This document shows, in pieces, positions 26,575 through 33,601 of a DNA stretch of 33,601 nt. Under the pieces are notes generated by a model, which worked only from the letters and a program-made list of their open reading frames with translations, was not told the DNA's origin and searched no databases. The position numbers were made by a program, and so were the translations under genes. Source of the stretch: Pseudohaliea rubra DSM 19751. GTDB taxonomy: Bacteria; Pseudomonadota; Gammaproteobacteria; Pseudomonadales; Halieaceae. The stretch lies in NCBI RefSeq assembly GCF_000764025.1, contig NZ_KN234777.1, forward strand, positions 1 through 33,601, read 5' to 3'. How positions within the stretch are numbered: position 1 is the first letter of the stretch; every line of letters begins with the position of its first letter.

Positions 26575-27757
26575 AGGCTTTATAGCCTGCGTGCTGGCCG
26601 CCCTCTTCGCGCTGCCTGTCCTCGCCCTGGAGGAAGAAGAGGAAGCCCCCCCCTGGTACCGCGTGGAGCTGCTTGTCTTCCGCCATACCGACCCGGGCGC
26701 GCTGAGCACCGAGGCCTGGCCTGTCTACCCCGCTGTCGCCTATCCGGAGCGCTATCGCTTCCTGGTCGACCGCGCGCTCGCAGACCGTCGCCTGGCCGCA
26801 CACCCCGGTGCCGACAGCCGGATCGATGAGCGCGGCCGGCAGCAGCTGCGCCTGGCGCCACCGCAGTTGGCGCCGGACCCGAATGAACCGCCACCGGTCG
26901 TGCCCGACTTCGTCGCGCTCCTGCCCCTTGAGCCCGCGCGGCCCGATGGCCATGTGGGCGCAGTACTGCCCCTGGAGCCCACGGCTCTGAACGCGCCCCC
27001 GGACCCGAACGCCCCGCCGCCACTACCGCCGGCCTTCACCACCCTCGACAGGCGCGCGCTGCCCGCGGGCCGCCTGACCCGCGACGGCGCCTACGAGGTA
27101 CTCTGGCATGAAGCCTGGCTGCAGCCGCTAGCCGACAAAAGCGAGGCAGTGCCGCTGCTCCTCGACCGCTCCGGGGATCCGGACCAGGTGCCCTGGCCGA
27201 GGCTGCAGGGCAGCGTGCGTCTCTATCTGTCACGGTACCTGCACCTGGAGACAGCCCTCTGGTTGAACACAAAAGGCAGCTATCTTCCCGAGGGCTGGCG
27301 GGCAGAGCCGCCCCCACTGGCGCCCGCTTCCCTTGTTCTCGAAGCGGCACTACTGCCCCAGCGCGACCCGGCCCGGGCACTCCTCGCCGGAGAGCCATGG
27401 CGGCCCGATGCCCGCCTTGCCGATGGCGCCCTCGCCTCGGATGAGTCCTCGACGTCCGGGCCGGCTGCCAGCATCAGTGGCAGCGACGATACAGTGGACG
27501 CATCGTTGCCGCAGGACCCGAACGAAGCAGATCCGGGATGGCCCTGGCGCCACAGCATCGTCCTTGAGGCGCAGCGGCGCATGCGCAGCAACGAAACGCA
27601 TTACATCGACCACCCGGTCTTCGGAGTGGTGGTCCGTATCGAACCGCTGGCGCCACAGGAAAAAGACAGCCTCGGCGAGGCCCTTGCCCGGCCGGACTGG
27701 GATACGCGGCACGGGCGCGCAGCAGCGCCGCCCGCTACACTCGCCGACGAGCCGTAA
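26558..27757 (+). CDS. csiV: CsiV family peptidoglycan-associated protein
   Basis: A 399-residue secreted protein: a signal-peptide-like segment (FIACVLAALFALPVLA, about 8-23), then an acidic EEEEE run and WYRVELLVFRH, the usual start of the mature CsiV family, and a C-terminal RRMRSNETHYIDHPVFGVVVRIEP stretch. In Vibrio, CsiV binds peptidoglycan and supports the LpoA-PBP1A synthase; this role is assumed here from family membership. The middle is low-complexity: a Pro-rich linker with DPNEPPP and DPNAPPP and two PLEP copies. The start overlaps mfd by 17 nt (the family's usual mfd neighbour) and the end overlaps mtnP by 23 nt tail-to-tail. Confidence 0.88.
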   Translation: MRPQPEGFIACVLAALFALPVLALEEEEEAPPWYRVELLVFRHTDPGALSTEAWPVYPAVAYPERYRFLVDRALADRRLAAHPGADSRIDERGRQQLRLAPPQLAPDPNEPPPVVPDFVALLPLEPARPDGHVGAVLPLEPTALNAPPDPNAPPPLPPAFTTLDRRALPAGRLTRDGAYEVLWHEAWLQPLADKSEAVPLLLDRSGDPDQVPWPRLQGSVRLYLSRYLHLETALWLNTKGSYLPEGWRAEPPPLAPASLVLEAALLPQRDPARALLAGEPWRPDARLADGALASDESSTSGPAASISGSDDTVDASLPQDPNEADPGWPWRHSIVLEAQRRMRSNETHYIDHPVFGVVVRIEPLAPQEKDSLGEALARPDWDTRHGRAAAPPATLADEP

Positions 27758-28481
27758 GGAAGGCGCGTAGCAACGCGGCGGCAGAACCCGCTTCGCGGGC
27801 AAGGACATCGCCCATGGCCTCGAGCGTCAGAGGCTCGTTGTCCAGCCCCGGCGCTGCATTGACCACCATACACAGGGAGGCATAGGGCAGCCCGAGCTCT
27901 CGGGCCAGGGCGGCCTCCGGCATGCCGGTCATGCCGACAAGGTCGCAGCCGTCGCGCCGAAGCCGCTGTATCTCCGCGGCCGTCTCCAGCCGCGGGCCCT
28001 GGGTGACGCCGAGAACCCCCCCGTCGCGACACGCAATGGCGGACTCCTGCGCGGCCATAAGCAATGCCCGCCGCAGCGCGGGATCATAGGGTTCGGTGAA
28101 ATCGACATGCCGGATCGGGACCGCACCGCCCTCATCCACCGTGTGCTCCCGTCCCCAGGTGTAGTCGATGAGTTGGTCCGGCACCACCAGCGTGCCCGGT
28201 TCGCAGGCCTCGTGGATACCGCCCACCGCATTGATCGCCACTACCGCCGCAGCACCGAGTTCGCGCAGCGCCCAGAGGTTCGCGCGGTAGTTGATGCGGT
28301 GGGGTGGGAGCGACCGCGGCTTGCCGTGGCGCTGAAGGAATAGCACGGGAACACCGTCGATAGCGCCAACCTCGATCGCTCCCGACGGTGCGCCGAAGGG
28401 AGTCTCCAGCTGCTGCTCTCGGGTCGCCGACAGCCCCGCCAGCTGGTCGATCCCTGTGCCCCCGATAACCGCAACACTCAT
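27735..28481 (-). CDS. S-methyl-5'-thioinosine / S-methyl-5'-thioadenosine phosphorylase family
   Basis: A 248-residue PNP/MTAP-family phosphorylase that splits the methylthio-nucleoside left from polyamine synthesis into base and methylthioribose-1-phosphate. Family landmarks: phosphate loop IGGTGIDQL at 6-14, RHG(K)PRSLPPHRINYRANLWAL (about 51-71), GVTQGPRLETAAEIQRL, GMTGMPEAALARELGLPYA and the purine loop MVVNAAPGL. The usual Asp of adenosine-type enzymes in the purine loop is Asn here, as expected for 6-oxopurine (methylthioinosine) enzymes; this is inference. ATG 28481 has GGAGG 7 nt upstream. It converges on csiV. Confidence 0.9.
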   Translation of the reverse strand: MSVAVIGGTGIDQLAGLSATREQQLETPFGAPSGAIEVGAIDGVPVLFLQRHGKPRSLPPHRINYRANLWALRELGAAAVVAINAVGGIHEACEPGTLVVPDQLIDYTWGREHTVDEGGAVPIRHVDFTEPYDPALRRALLMAAQESAIACRDGGVLGVTQGPRLETAAEIQRLRRDGCDLVGMTGMPEAALARELGLPYASLCMVVNAAPGLDNEPLTLEAMGDVLAREAGSAAALLRAFLTARRRV

Positions 28482-28522
28482 TGAACGCCCTCCACGGAAT
28501 TAGACATTTTTAGCATGACGCT

Positions 28523-28551
28523 GGGACAAACCACGGCGCTTCTCCTATAAG
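28523..28551 (+). promoter_or_regulatory. possible promoter of the small acidic protein gene
   Basis: GGGACA (28523-28528), 17-nt spacer, TATAAG (28546-28551), within the 235-bp gap between mtnP and the gene at 28717. The match is moderate. Confidence 0.4.
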
Positions 28552-28573
28552 AAGACCCGCCTGCCCGCCCCGG

Positions 28574-28720
28574 ATGAACGACAGCCTGTTGATTTTAAAC
28601 AGGAAATTGGTCGTCGGGGTTCACACTACCGATGGCGCGGACCGCGCCAGGCCACCGGCGCAGGTCATGGACAGCCGCGCCGCAGCTGCTAACTTTCTGG
28701 CAGGAGGGACCATAGCATGA
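28574..28720 (+). other. possible 48-codon leader ORF overlapping the next start (ATGA)
   Basis: An ATG at 28574, 23 nt after the putative -10, opens a 48-codon frame that ends at a TGA overlapping the ATG of the gene at 28717. It has no clear ribosome binding site, and the peptide has no motif I recognise. It may be a chance frame in the leader. Confidence 0.15.
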
Positions 28721-29031
28721 CTCTGGAAAGACCGGCCATCGGCCAGTGGTACAAGGAAGCGGAGAGCGCTGCCCTCTTTGAGGTGGTAGCCATCGACGCG
28801 CACAGCAGCGCCATCGAGGTCCAGTACCTCGATGGCGAAATCGCCGAATTCGATACAGAGAGCTGGGGCGAGCTGATACTGTTCCCCGCGGCGGAGCCGG
28901 AAGACTGGCGCTCGCCCTATGAGCTCAGTGACGAGGACGGCATCGACCCGGACCAGCCGCTGCACCCCGACTGGGGGAACCCGGTCAACAACATCGAGCC
29001 CGATAGCCTCTGGGAGCGGGAAGACTACTGA
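28717..29031 (+). CDS. small acidic conserved protein (DUF6763-like)
   Basis: A 104-residue protein, strongly acidic, with the start GQWYKEAESAALFEVVAID, a middle EVQYLDGEIAEFDTESW and an ending WGNPVNNIEPDSLWEREDY. Its pattern (G-Q-W-Y ... F-x-V-V-A-I-D ... V-Q-Y-x-D-G ... E-x-W-x-E-L) resembles a family of short gammaproteobacterial proteins I recall as DUF6763; function is unknown. No signal or membrane segment. AGGAGG lies 9 nt upstream of the ATG. It is upstream of lexA, separated by the lexA promoter and SOS boxes, so it is not obviously SOS-regulated itself. Confidence 0.8.
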   Translation: MTLERPAIGQWYKEAESAALFEVVAIDAHSSAIEVQYLDGEIAEFDTESWGELILFPAAEPEDWRSPYELSDEDGIDPDQPLHPDWGNPVNNIEPDSLWEREDY

Positions 29032-29045
29032 CCGCAGCGGGCGGC

Positions 29046-29073
29046 TTGCAGGACGCGCAGCACTGTATATAAT
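29046..29073 (+). promoter_or_regulatory. lexA promoter
   Basis: -35 TTGCAG (29046-29051), 16-nt spacer, -10 TATAAT (29068-29073). The -10 lies inside the first SOS box, so LexA binding would block polymerase directly. Confidence 0.8.
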
Positions 29074-29078
29074 TCCAG
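29063..29078 (+). promoter_or_regulatory. SOS (LexA) box 1
   Basis: CTGTATATAATTCCAG fits the CTGT-N8-ACAG operator with one mismatch in the right half, AT-rich centre as in enteric boxes. It covers the lexA -10. Confidence 0.8.
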
Positions 29079-29080
29079 TG

Positions 29081-29096
29081 GTGTACGCATGCACAG
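29081..29096 (+). promoter_or_regulatory. SOS (LexA) box 2
   Basis: GTGTACGCATGCACAG fits CTGT-N8-ACAG with one mismatch in the left half. It is 18 bp after box 1 centre to centre and just before the ribosome binding site. Tandem boxes in front of lexA are also found in E. coli. Confidence 0.6.
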
Positions 29097-29105
29097 GATC
29101 GCCCC

Positions 29106-29708
29106 ATGGCCAAACTTACCGCTCGCCAGCAACAGGTCCTGGACCTGATCCGGCGTCACATCGATGAAACGGGTTATCCCCCAACCCGCGCCGACATCGC
29201 CCGGGAGCTTGGCTTCCGCTCCGCCAACGCTGCGGAAGAGCACCTCAAAGCCCTCGCCCGCAAGGGCGCCATCGAGATCATCCCGGGCGCCTCCCGCGGG
29301 ATCCGGTTGCCCGAGGAACGGGGGATACCCATCGTCGGCCGCGTGGCCGCGGGCAGCCCGGTGCTGGCCGAGGCGCACATTGAGGACTACTGCGAACTGC
29401 CTGCGGCCTTTTTCCGCCCGGCAGCCGACTATTTCCTCCGGGTCACCGGGGACAGCATGGTGGGCATCGGTATCTGCGATGGCGACCTGCTCGCCGTGCA
29501 CAGCACGCCGGTAGCTAACGATGGCGATGTAGTCGTGGCGCGCCTTGACGATGAGGTTACTGTGAAGCGCCTCCGTCGCGGACGGGAACGTCACCAGCTG
29601 CAGCTGCTGCCGGAGAACCCCGCCTACGCGCCCATCGAAGTCGATCTGCGGGAGCAGGCCTGCATTATTGAGGGGTTGAGCGTGGGGGTGGTTCGACGCG
29701 GCACCTAG
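29106..29708 (+). CDS. lexA: SOS response repressor LexA
   Basis: The repressor of DNA-damage genes, inactivated by RecA-stimulated self-cleavage. The 200-residue protein has an N-terminal winged helix ([20 protein letters not shown] ... [20 protein letters not shown]), cleavage site Ala82-Gly83 in VAAGSPV, catalytic Ser117 in GDSM and Lys154 in VTVKRL, matching E. coli A84-G85, S119 and K156. ATG 29106 has AGGA 8 nt upstream. Two operators precede it, giving autorepression. In pseudomonads a sulA-like gene follows lexA; here the next gene is on the opposite strand. Confidence 0.98.
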   Translation: MAKLTARQQQVLDLIRRHIDETGYPPTRADIARELGFRSANAAEEHLKALARKGAIEIIPGASRGIRLPEERGIPIVGRVAAGSPVLAEAHIEDYCELPAAFFRPAADYFLRVTGDSMVGIGICDGDLLAVHSTPVANDGDVVVARLDDEVTVKRLRRGRERHQLQLLPENPAYAPIEVDLREQACIIEGLSVGVVRRGT

Positions 29709-29758
29709 CCCCACCCCACCTCAGCGGACAGGCCGCCGCGGGGGGTCGCGCCGGCGGG

Positions 29759-30013
29759 TCAGTGCAGAACCCGCGGCGTTTCATGACCGACTTCTTCCTC
29801 GATCTCCACCTCGGCCTGGTCCGTCAATTGGGCCGTGGCCTGGATCCCCGCCTGGATCATGGCTTTAGCCACTTCCAGGCAGTGCTCCATCACGTACATG
29901 CGCGACTCATCGGAAAACTGGATGCGCAGGAGCGGCGGGGCATCTTCCCCGGCGCGTTGCAGCACGACTTCTCCGTTCCCCAGATCGACGATCTCCAGCA
30001 GGGATGTGGACAC
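29759..30013 (-). CDS. small conserved protein of unknown function, lexA-topA neighbourhood
   Basis: An 84-residue cytoplasmic-looking protein, start GTG 30013 with GAGG 11 nt upstream. N-terminal LLEIVDLGNGEVVLQRAGED and LLRIQFSDES pattern, a helix EVAKAMIQAGIQATA (about 48-62), and an acidic tail ending ETPRVLH. I recall a similar short protein in the same place in pseudomonads, but no function is known. It converges on lexA (50 bp) and is downstream of the DUF6586-like gene by 68 bp. Confidence 0.7.
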   Translation of the reverse strand: MSTSLLEIVDLGNGEVVLQRAGEDAPPLLRIQFSDESRMYVMEHCLEVAKAMIQAGIQATAQLTDQAEVEIEEEVGHETPRVLH

Positions 30014-30081
30014 TCGGCTGACCTCGTTTCCGCAGTATGTCAGAGGATGGTAACAGCGTCCCGGAGGCGGGCCAACACGCC

Positions 30082-30549
30082 TCAGCTTTCCTCCAGGGAA
30101 TCGTTCATGCGCGAGAGCGTCGCCAGCAGCTCCCGGTACCAGCGCCGGGCATCTGCAGAGTCAGGCATTGCCCGCTCCGCCGTGATCAAATTCCCCGGCA
30201 TCCGCGACCGGGTCGGCAGCGAGGCAGGCAGCGGCGCCAGCAGCTCGGCAAGCCACCCCTCCGCCTCAAGCTGGGCAAACTCGCGCACCTCCGAAGGCAT
30301 CGCCTTGCCGGCCGGCGGCTCCGGCAGCTCGCCGCAACGCCGTGGGGGCGGTCCGGCGGGATCACCGGTAGGATCGAGAACGGCCAGCAGGTACCAGCCA
30401 TAGGCAGCAATGAGCTGCTCGCGTACCCCTGGGGCATGGGCCGCATCGAGGACTGCTGCCGGCGCGGCACCGGCCGCGCGCTGAGACTCCCAGCCATCGA
30501 TGAGCAGTCGTGCCAGGTACAGGTGGTGGTTGGCTCGGCCCCGGGACAT
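30082..30549 (-). CDS. DUF6586-like conserved protein
   Basis: A 155-residue protein, start ATG 30549, 4 bp after the topA stop. It begins MSRGRANHHLYLARLLIDGW, an all-helical pattern seen in the short DUF6586-type proteins beside topA in pseudomonads, then VREQLIAAYGWYLLAVLDPT, a middle rich in Pro, and a C-terminal helix DARRWYRELLATLSRM. No membrane segment and no known function. The frame is open upstream inside topA, but that part is unlike the family. Close spacing implies co-transcription with topA. Confidence 0.75.
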   Translation of the reverse strand: MSRGRANHHLYLARLLIDGWESQRAAGAAPAAVLDAAHAPGVREQLIAAYGWYLLAVLDPTGDPAGPPPRRCGELPEPPAGKAMPSEVREFAQLEAEGWLAELLAPLPASLPTRSRMPGNLITAERAMPDSADARRWYRELLATLSRMNDSLEES

Positions 30550-30553
30550 GGGC

Positions 30554-33262
30554 TCAGCGGCTCTCCGCCCGGGCGCTGCTTTTTGCCTTGGCCTTGCGCT
30601 TCGGCGCCGCCTTTCGCGCACCGCCGGCGCTGGCCGCCTCGATCTGCCAACGGCCATCGCGGTAAAGGGCCTTCCAGCCGGTGGCCTTGCCGTCGTTCTC
30701 AGTCATCACATACTGCTCGCGGCTCTTGCGGCTATAGCGGACCTGGCTTCGGTTGCCGGCATCATCCTCCGCAGGCGCCTCTAGGATGTAGCCATACTTG
30801 GGGTCGATCTCGTTCCGATGCGGGAGCAATTCGTCGACGAATGGGGCCCGGGTCTCCCGGTTGCGCGGAAACTGGCTGGCAGCCAGAAACAGCCCGGCGG
30901 CGCCGTCGCGCAATACATAGTGGTCCTCGACCTTCTCGCAGGCCAGCTCCGGCATGGGCACCGGGTCCATCTTTGGCGGTGCCGCCTCACCGCTGCGGAG
31001 CAGTTTCCGGGTATTCTTGCAGCCTTCCGCAGTGCAGCCGAAGTACTTGCCGAAGCGGCCGGTCTTGAGCTGCATCTCGGCCCCGCACTTGTCGCATTCG
31101 ATCACCGGACCGTCATAGCCCTTGATCTTGAAGCGCCCCTCCTCCACCTCGAAACCCGGGCAGTCCGGGTTGTTGCCGCAGACGTGCAGCTTACGCTTCT
31201 CGTCGATGAGATAGCTGTCCATGGCCGTATTGCATAGCTTGCAGCGGTGCTTGCTGCGCAGGAGCCGGGACTCGGCCTCTTCATCCGCATCTTCACGAAT
31301 GGCCTCATCGCCCGGGATGAGGTTGATGGTGTTCTTGCAGCGCTCCTTCGGCGGCAGCGCATAACCGGAGCAGCCCAGGAAAACGCCGGTGCTCGCCGTG
31401 CGGATCTGCATGGGCCGCCCGCATTTGTCGCAGGGAATGTCGGTCATCGTCGGTTCGTTGGGCTGCATACCCTCGGGCCGGGGCTGTTCCGCCCGCTCGA
31501 GGCGCGCGCGGAAATCAGCGTAGAACCGGTCCAGGAGCTCGCGCCAGTCCATGGCGCCCTCGGCGATCTCGTCGAGTTGTTCCTCCATCGTCGCCGTGAA
31601 GTTGTAATCAAGCAGATCGGCGAAGCTCTCCTGCAGCCGGTGTGTGACGATGTCGCCCATTTTCTCGGCGTAGAAGCGCTTATTCTCCAGGCGCACGTAG
31701 CCGCGGTCCTGGATCGTCGAGATGATCGAAGCATAGGTCGAGGGCCGGCCGATACCGCGCTTTTCCAGCTCGCGCACCAGGCTCGCCTCACCGTAGCGCG
31801 GCGGCGGGGTGGTGAAGTGCTGGGACGGCTCCAGCTTCAGAAGATCTAGGATATCGCCCTCGGCAACGTCAGGCAGTACCGTATCTTCGCCCTTGCGCCC
31901 GCCAGGCGGAAGCACACGGGTATAGCCGTCAAAGCGGATGATGCGACCGCGGGCGGCAAGTTCGTAGTCGGCCGCAGCGACAGTGATTGTTGTCGAGATG
32001 TACTCTGCCGGCGTCATCTGACTCGCCACGAACTGGCGCCAGATGAGTTCGTAGAGCCGCTCGGCGTCACGCTCCATGCCCGAGAGCATCGCCTGGGTCA
32101 CGTTCACGTCCGACGGTCGGATCGCTTCGTGGGCCTCCTGAGCCCCCTCCTTAGAGGCGTATTCCCGGGGCTTCTCGGGCAGATAGCCGGCGGCAAAATT
32201 CGCGCTCAGATAATCCCGGCAGCTCGCCACAGCATCCTTGCTGAGGTTCGTGGAATCCGTCCGCATGTAAGTGATGTAGCCCGCCTCATAGAGGCGCTGG
32301 GCCAGGGTCATGGTCTTCTTCACGCTGAAGCCAAGCCGCGTGCTCGCAGACTGCTGCAGCGTCGAGGTGATGAACGGCGCCGGCGGGTTCGACCGCGTCG
32401 GCTTGTCCTCCCGGGTCTTGACCTGATAGCCCGCCCCGAGGAGAACATCGCGGGCTGCCATGGCATCCGCCTCGTTGGTCGGTCGGAACTTCTCGCCCCG
32501 GTACCGGCGCACCTCGAAGCGCGCCGGCTCCGCATTCTTCGCCCCGAGGTCGGCGTGGATCTCCCAGAACTCCTCCGGCACGAAAGCCCGGATCTCCCGC
32601 TCCCGTTCGACAATCAGGCGCACCGCTACCGACTGCACGCGGCCAGCGGAGAGGCCCCGGGCCACCTTCGACCAGAGCAGCGGTGACACCATATAGCCCA
32701 CAACACGGTCGAGAAAACGTCGGGCCTGCTGTGCATTCACCCGGTTGGTATCGAGCTGTGAAGGACGCTCAAAGGCCTCGCGGATAGCGTTCTTCGTGAT
32801 CTCGTTGAACACCACACGCTGGTAGCGGCTGTCATCACCACCGATCGCTTCGCGCAGGTGCCAGGCGATGGCCTCCCCCTCGCGGTCAAGGTCAGTGGCG
32901 AGATAAATGGCATCGGACTTTTCCGCCAGCTTCTTCAGCTCGCTGACCACCTTTTCTTTCCCCGGGAGGATCTCATAGCGAGCCTTCCAGCCGTGCTCCG
33001 GGTCGATGCCCATGCGCCGTACGAGCTGCTCCCGATTCTTCTTCTTTTTATGGAGTTCCTTGTCTTCCGGCGACATTTTGCGGGTTCGCGCCGCCTGCGC
33101 CGCCCGCTCCTTAGGGTCAACGGAAGACTGCTTGCCGCCACCGGAGGTCGGTAGATCACGGATATGGCCCACGCTGGATTTGACGACAAAATCCGGCCCG
33201 AGGTACTTGTTGATGGTCTTGGCCTTGGCAGGCGACTCGACAATGACGAGAGACTTTCCCAT
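30554..33262 (-). CDS. topA: DNA topoisomerase I
   Basis: Relaxes negative supercoils through a 5'-phosphotyrosine strand break. The 902-residue protein has the TOPRIM domain ([17 protein letters not shown] at about 6-22, [16 protein letters not shown]), catalytic Tyr332 in YMRTDST, the [19 protein letters not shown] stretch, and three C-terminal zinc-finger-like repeats ([28 protein letters not shown] with their second Cys pairs). A Lys/Ala/Arg-rich tail ends the protein. ATG 33262 gives the expected MGKSLVIVE; a strong promoter lies 62-90 nt upstream. Confidence 0.98.
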   Translation of the reverse strand: MGKSLVIVESPAKAKTINKYLGPDFVVKSSVGHIRDLPTSGGGKQSSVDPKERAAQAARTRKMSPEDKELHKKKKNREQLVRRMGIDPEHGWKARYEILPGKEKVVSELKKLAEKSDAIYLATDLDREGEAIAWHLREAIGGDDSRYQRVVFNEITKNAIREAFERPSQLDTNRVNAQQARRFLDRVVGYMVSPLLWSKVARGLSAGRVQSVAVRLIVEREREIRAFVPEEFWEIHADLGAKNAEPARFEVRRYRGEKFRPTNEADAMAARDVLLGAGYQVKTREDKPTRSNPPAPFITSTLQQSASTRLGFSVKKTMTLAQRLYEAGYITYMRTDSTNLSKDAVASCRDYLSANFAAGYLPEKPREYASKEGAQEAHEAIRPSDVNVTQAMLSGMERDAERLYELIWRQFVASQMTPAEYISTTITVAAADYELAARGRIIRFDGYTRVLPPGGRKGEDTVLPDVAEGDILDLLKLEPSQHFTTPPPRYGEASLVRELEKRGIGRPSTYASIISTIQDRGYVRLENKRFYAEKMGDIVTHRLQESFADLLDYNFTATMEEQLDEIAEGAMDWRELLDRFYADFRARLERAEQPRPEGMQPNEPTMTDIPCDKCGRPMQIRTASTGVFLGCSGYALPPKERCKNTINLIPGDEAIREDADEEAESRLLRSKHRCKLCNTAMDSYLIDEKRKLHVCGNNPDCPGFEVEEGRFKIKGYDGPVIECDKCGAEMQLKTGRFGKYFGCTAEGCKNTRKLLRSGEAAPPKMDPVPMPELACEKVEDHYVLRDGAAGLFLAASQFPRNRETRAPFVDELLPHRNEIDPKYGYILEAPAEDDAGNRSQVRYSRKSREQYVMTENDGKATGWKALYRDGRWQIEAASAGGARKAAPKRKAKAKSSARAESR

Positions 33263-33323
33263 GGTAGTCCGCTGTTACCTCAACGTGGGCGGCCGACCGG
33301 TTGGGTCGCCGCAAAGGGGGGCA

Positions 33324-33352
33324 TATATAAAGGCCACTGCTTCGAGGGTCAA
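33324..33352 (-). promoter_or_regulatory. promoter of topA
   Basis: Minus strand: -35 TTGACC (33347-33352), 17-nt spacer, -10 TATATA (33324-33329). Near-consensus. The -35 overlaps the stop codon of the upstream gene (33349-33351). Confidence 0.75.
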
Positions 33353-33601
33353 GGGACATCCCCCCGTGGCGTTCCATCCTCGGCGTCCCGCCAGGCCCTG
33401 AGTGCATCGGCGATCGCCGCCACTGCTTCGGGCCCGGCGGCCTCCTGCCAGTAGACCCCGCAACCGGCCTCGTCGATGCTCAAAGCCAGCACCCAGCCAG
33501 GGAGCGAAGCCACCGCCCCCGGCGGCGGACCGCCGCCATCGCCGGCGCGCCAGCCGTCCGCCTCACGCCACCAGACCCGGGGCCTGCGCTCCACGCCCCG
33601 G
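33349..33601 (-). CDS. unrecognised gene, 3' part only (partial at right edge)
   Basis: A minus-strand frame ends at 33349 and stays open to the window edge, passing a GTG at 33594 that could also be its start (81 residues). The visible part is WWREADGWRAGDGG, a Gly/Pro-rich linker, LPGWVLALSIDEAGCGVYWQ and a C-terminal helix AVAAIADALRAWRDAEDG. I do not recognise it; it lacks the C-terminal pattern of DprA, which often precedes topA. Coding is suggested by open length, codon pattern and topA promoter placement at its end, but a chance frame in this GC-rich DNA is possible. Confidence 0.45.
   Translation of the reverse strand, partial: RGVERRPRVWWREADGWRAGDGGGPPPGAVASLPGWVLALSIDEAGCGVYWQEAAGPEAVAAIADALRAWRDAEDGTPRGDVP

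Noticed and set aside
28586-28602. LexA-like dyad CTGT...ACAG before the small acidic protein gene
   Set aside because: The gap is 9 bases, not 8, so half-sites are out of register with a normal SOS box; probably a chance AT-rich dyad.
1-33601. Mobile elements, CRISPR arrays, toxin-antitoxin or defence genes
   Set aside because: None seen: no transposase, integrase, repeat-spacer pattern or defence domain in any supported gene.

Overview
The window is high-GC chromosomal DNA from a gammaproteobacterium. The basis is established gene order: uvrC-pgsA-tRNA-Gly-tRNA-Cys as in enterics, and murB...kdsB...exbD-exbB-comEC...lolCDE...nqrA-F...gap-mfd-csiV-mtnP...lexA...topA much as in pseudomonads. 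Na+-translocating NADH:quinone reductase (Na+-NQR), a GTG/TTG-rich set of start codons and lack of sequence resembling enterics point to a marine or halophilic lineage (Ectothiorhodospiraceae-like or Halomonas/Pseudomonas-related); I cannot fix the genus from sequence alone. No prophage, insertion sequence, CRISPR array or defence island is visible. This is mostly a dense housekeeping region, so the interesting signals are small ones.

Left edge (1-2140): the N-terminal part of an Old Yellow Enzyme-type flavin oxidoreductase runs off the left edge; then come an orphan three-helix membrane protein and a cytochrome P450. Next (2240-6820) is a tRNA operon with a strong promoter, a decayed 5' copy of tRNA-Gly, tRNA-Gly(GCC) and tRNA-Cys(GCA), downstream of pgsA, uvrC, murB and kdsB, all on the minus strand. 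kdsB, murB and uvrC overlap one another and are probably co-transcribed (CMP-Kdo for lipopolysaccharide, peptidoglycan precursor, DNA repair).

Middle (6925-14100): exbD, exbB and comEC (minus), a divergent DUF2062 membrane protein, and lolC-lolD-lolE for lipoprotein release from the inner membrane. From 14100 to 21420 is the complete Na+-NQR cluster nqrABCDEF with its flavin-attachment enzyme gene apbE and maturation factor gene nqrM. A clear intrinsic terminator lies between nqrF and apbE, and a 12-bp perfect hairpin lies in the nqrA leader.

Right part (21488-33601): a long-form glyceraldehyde-3-phosphate dehydrogenase diverges from mfd-csiV; mtnP (methylthio-purine nucleoside phosphorylase) converges on csiV. 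Then come a small acidic protein, lexA with its own promoter and two overlapping SOS boxes, two small conserved proteins, topA with a strong promoter, and the end of an unrecognised gene at the right edge. Relative to the pseudomonad-type order, msbA/lpxK (between exbD and kdsB), nagZ (near mtnP) and sulA (after lexA) are absent from their usual places. I found no convincing undescribed multi-gene system; the best candidates for a second look are the tRNA-Gly fragment, the nqrA leader hairpin, the nqrF/apbE terminator, and the small genes around lexA.
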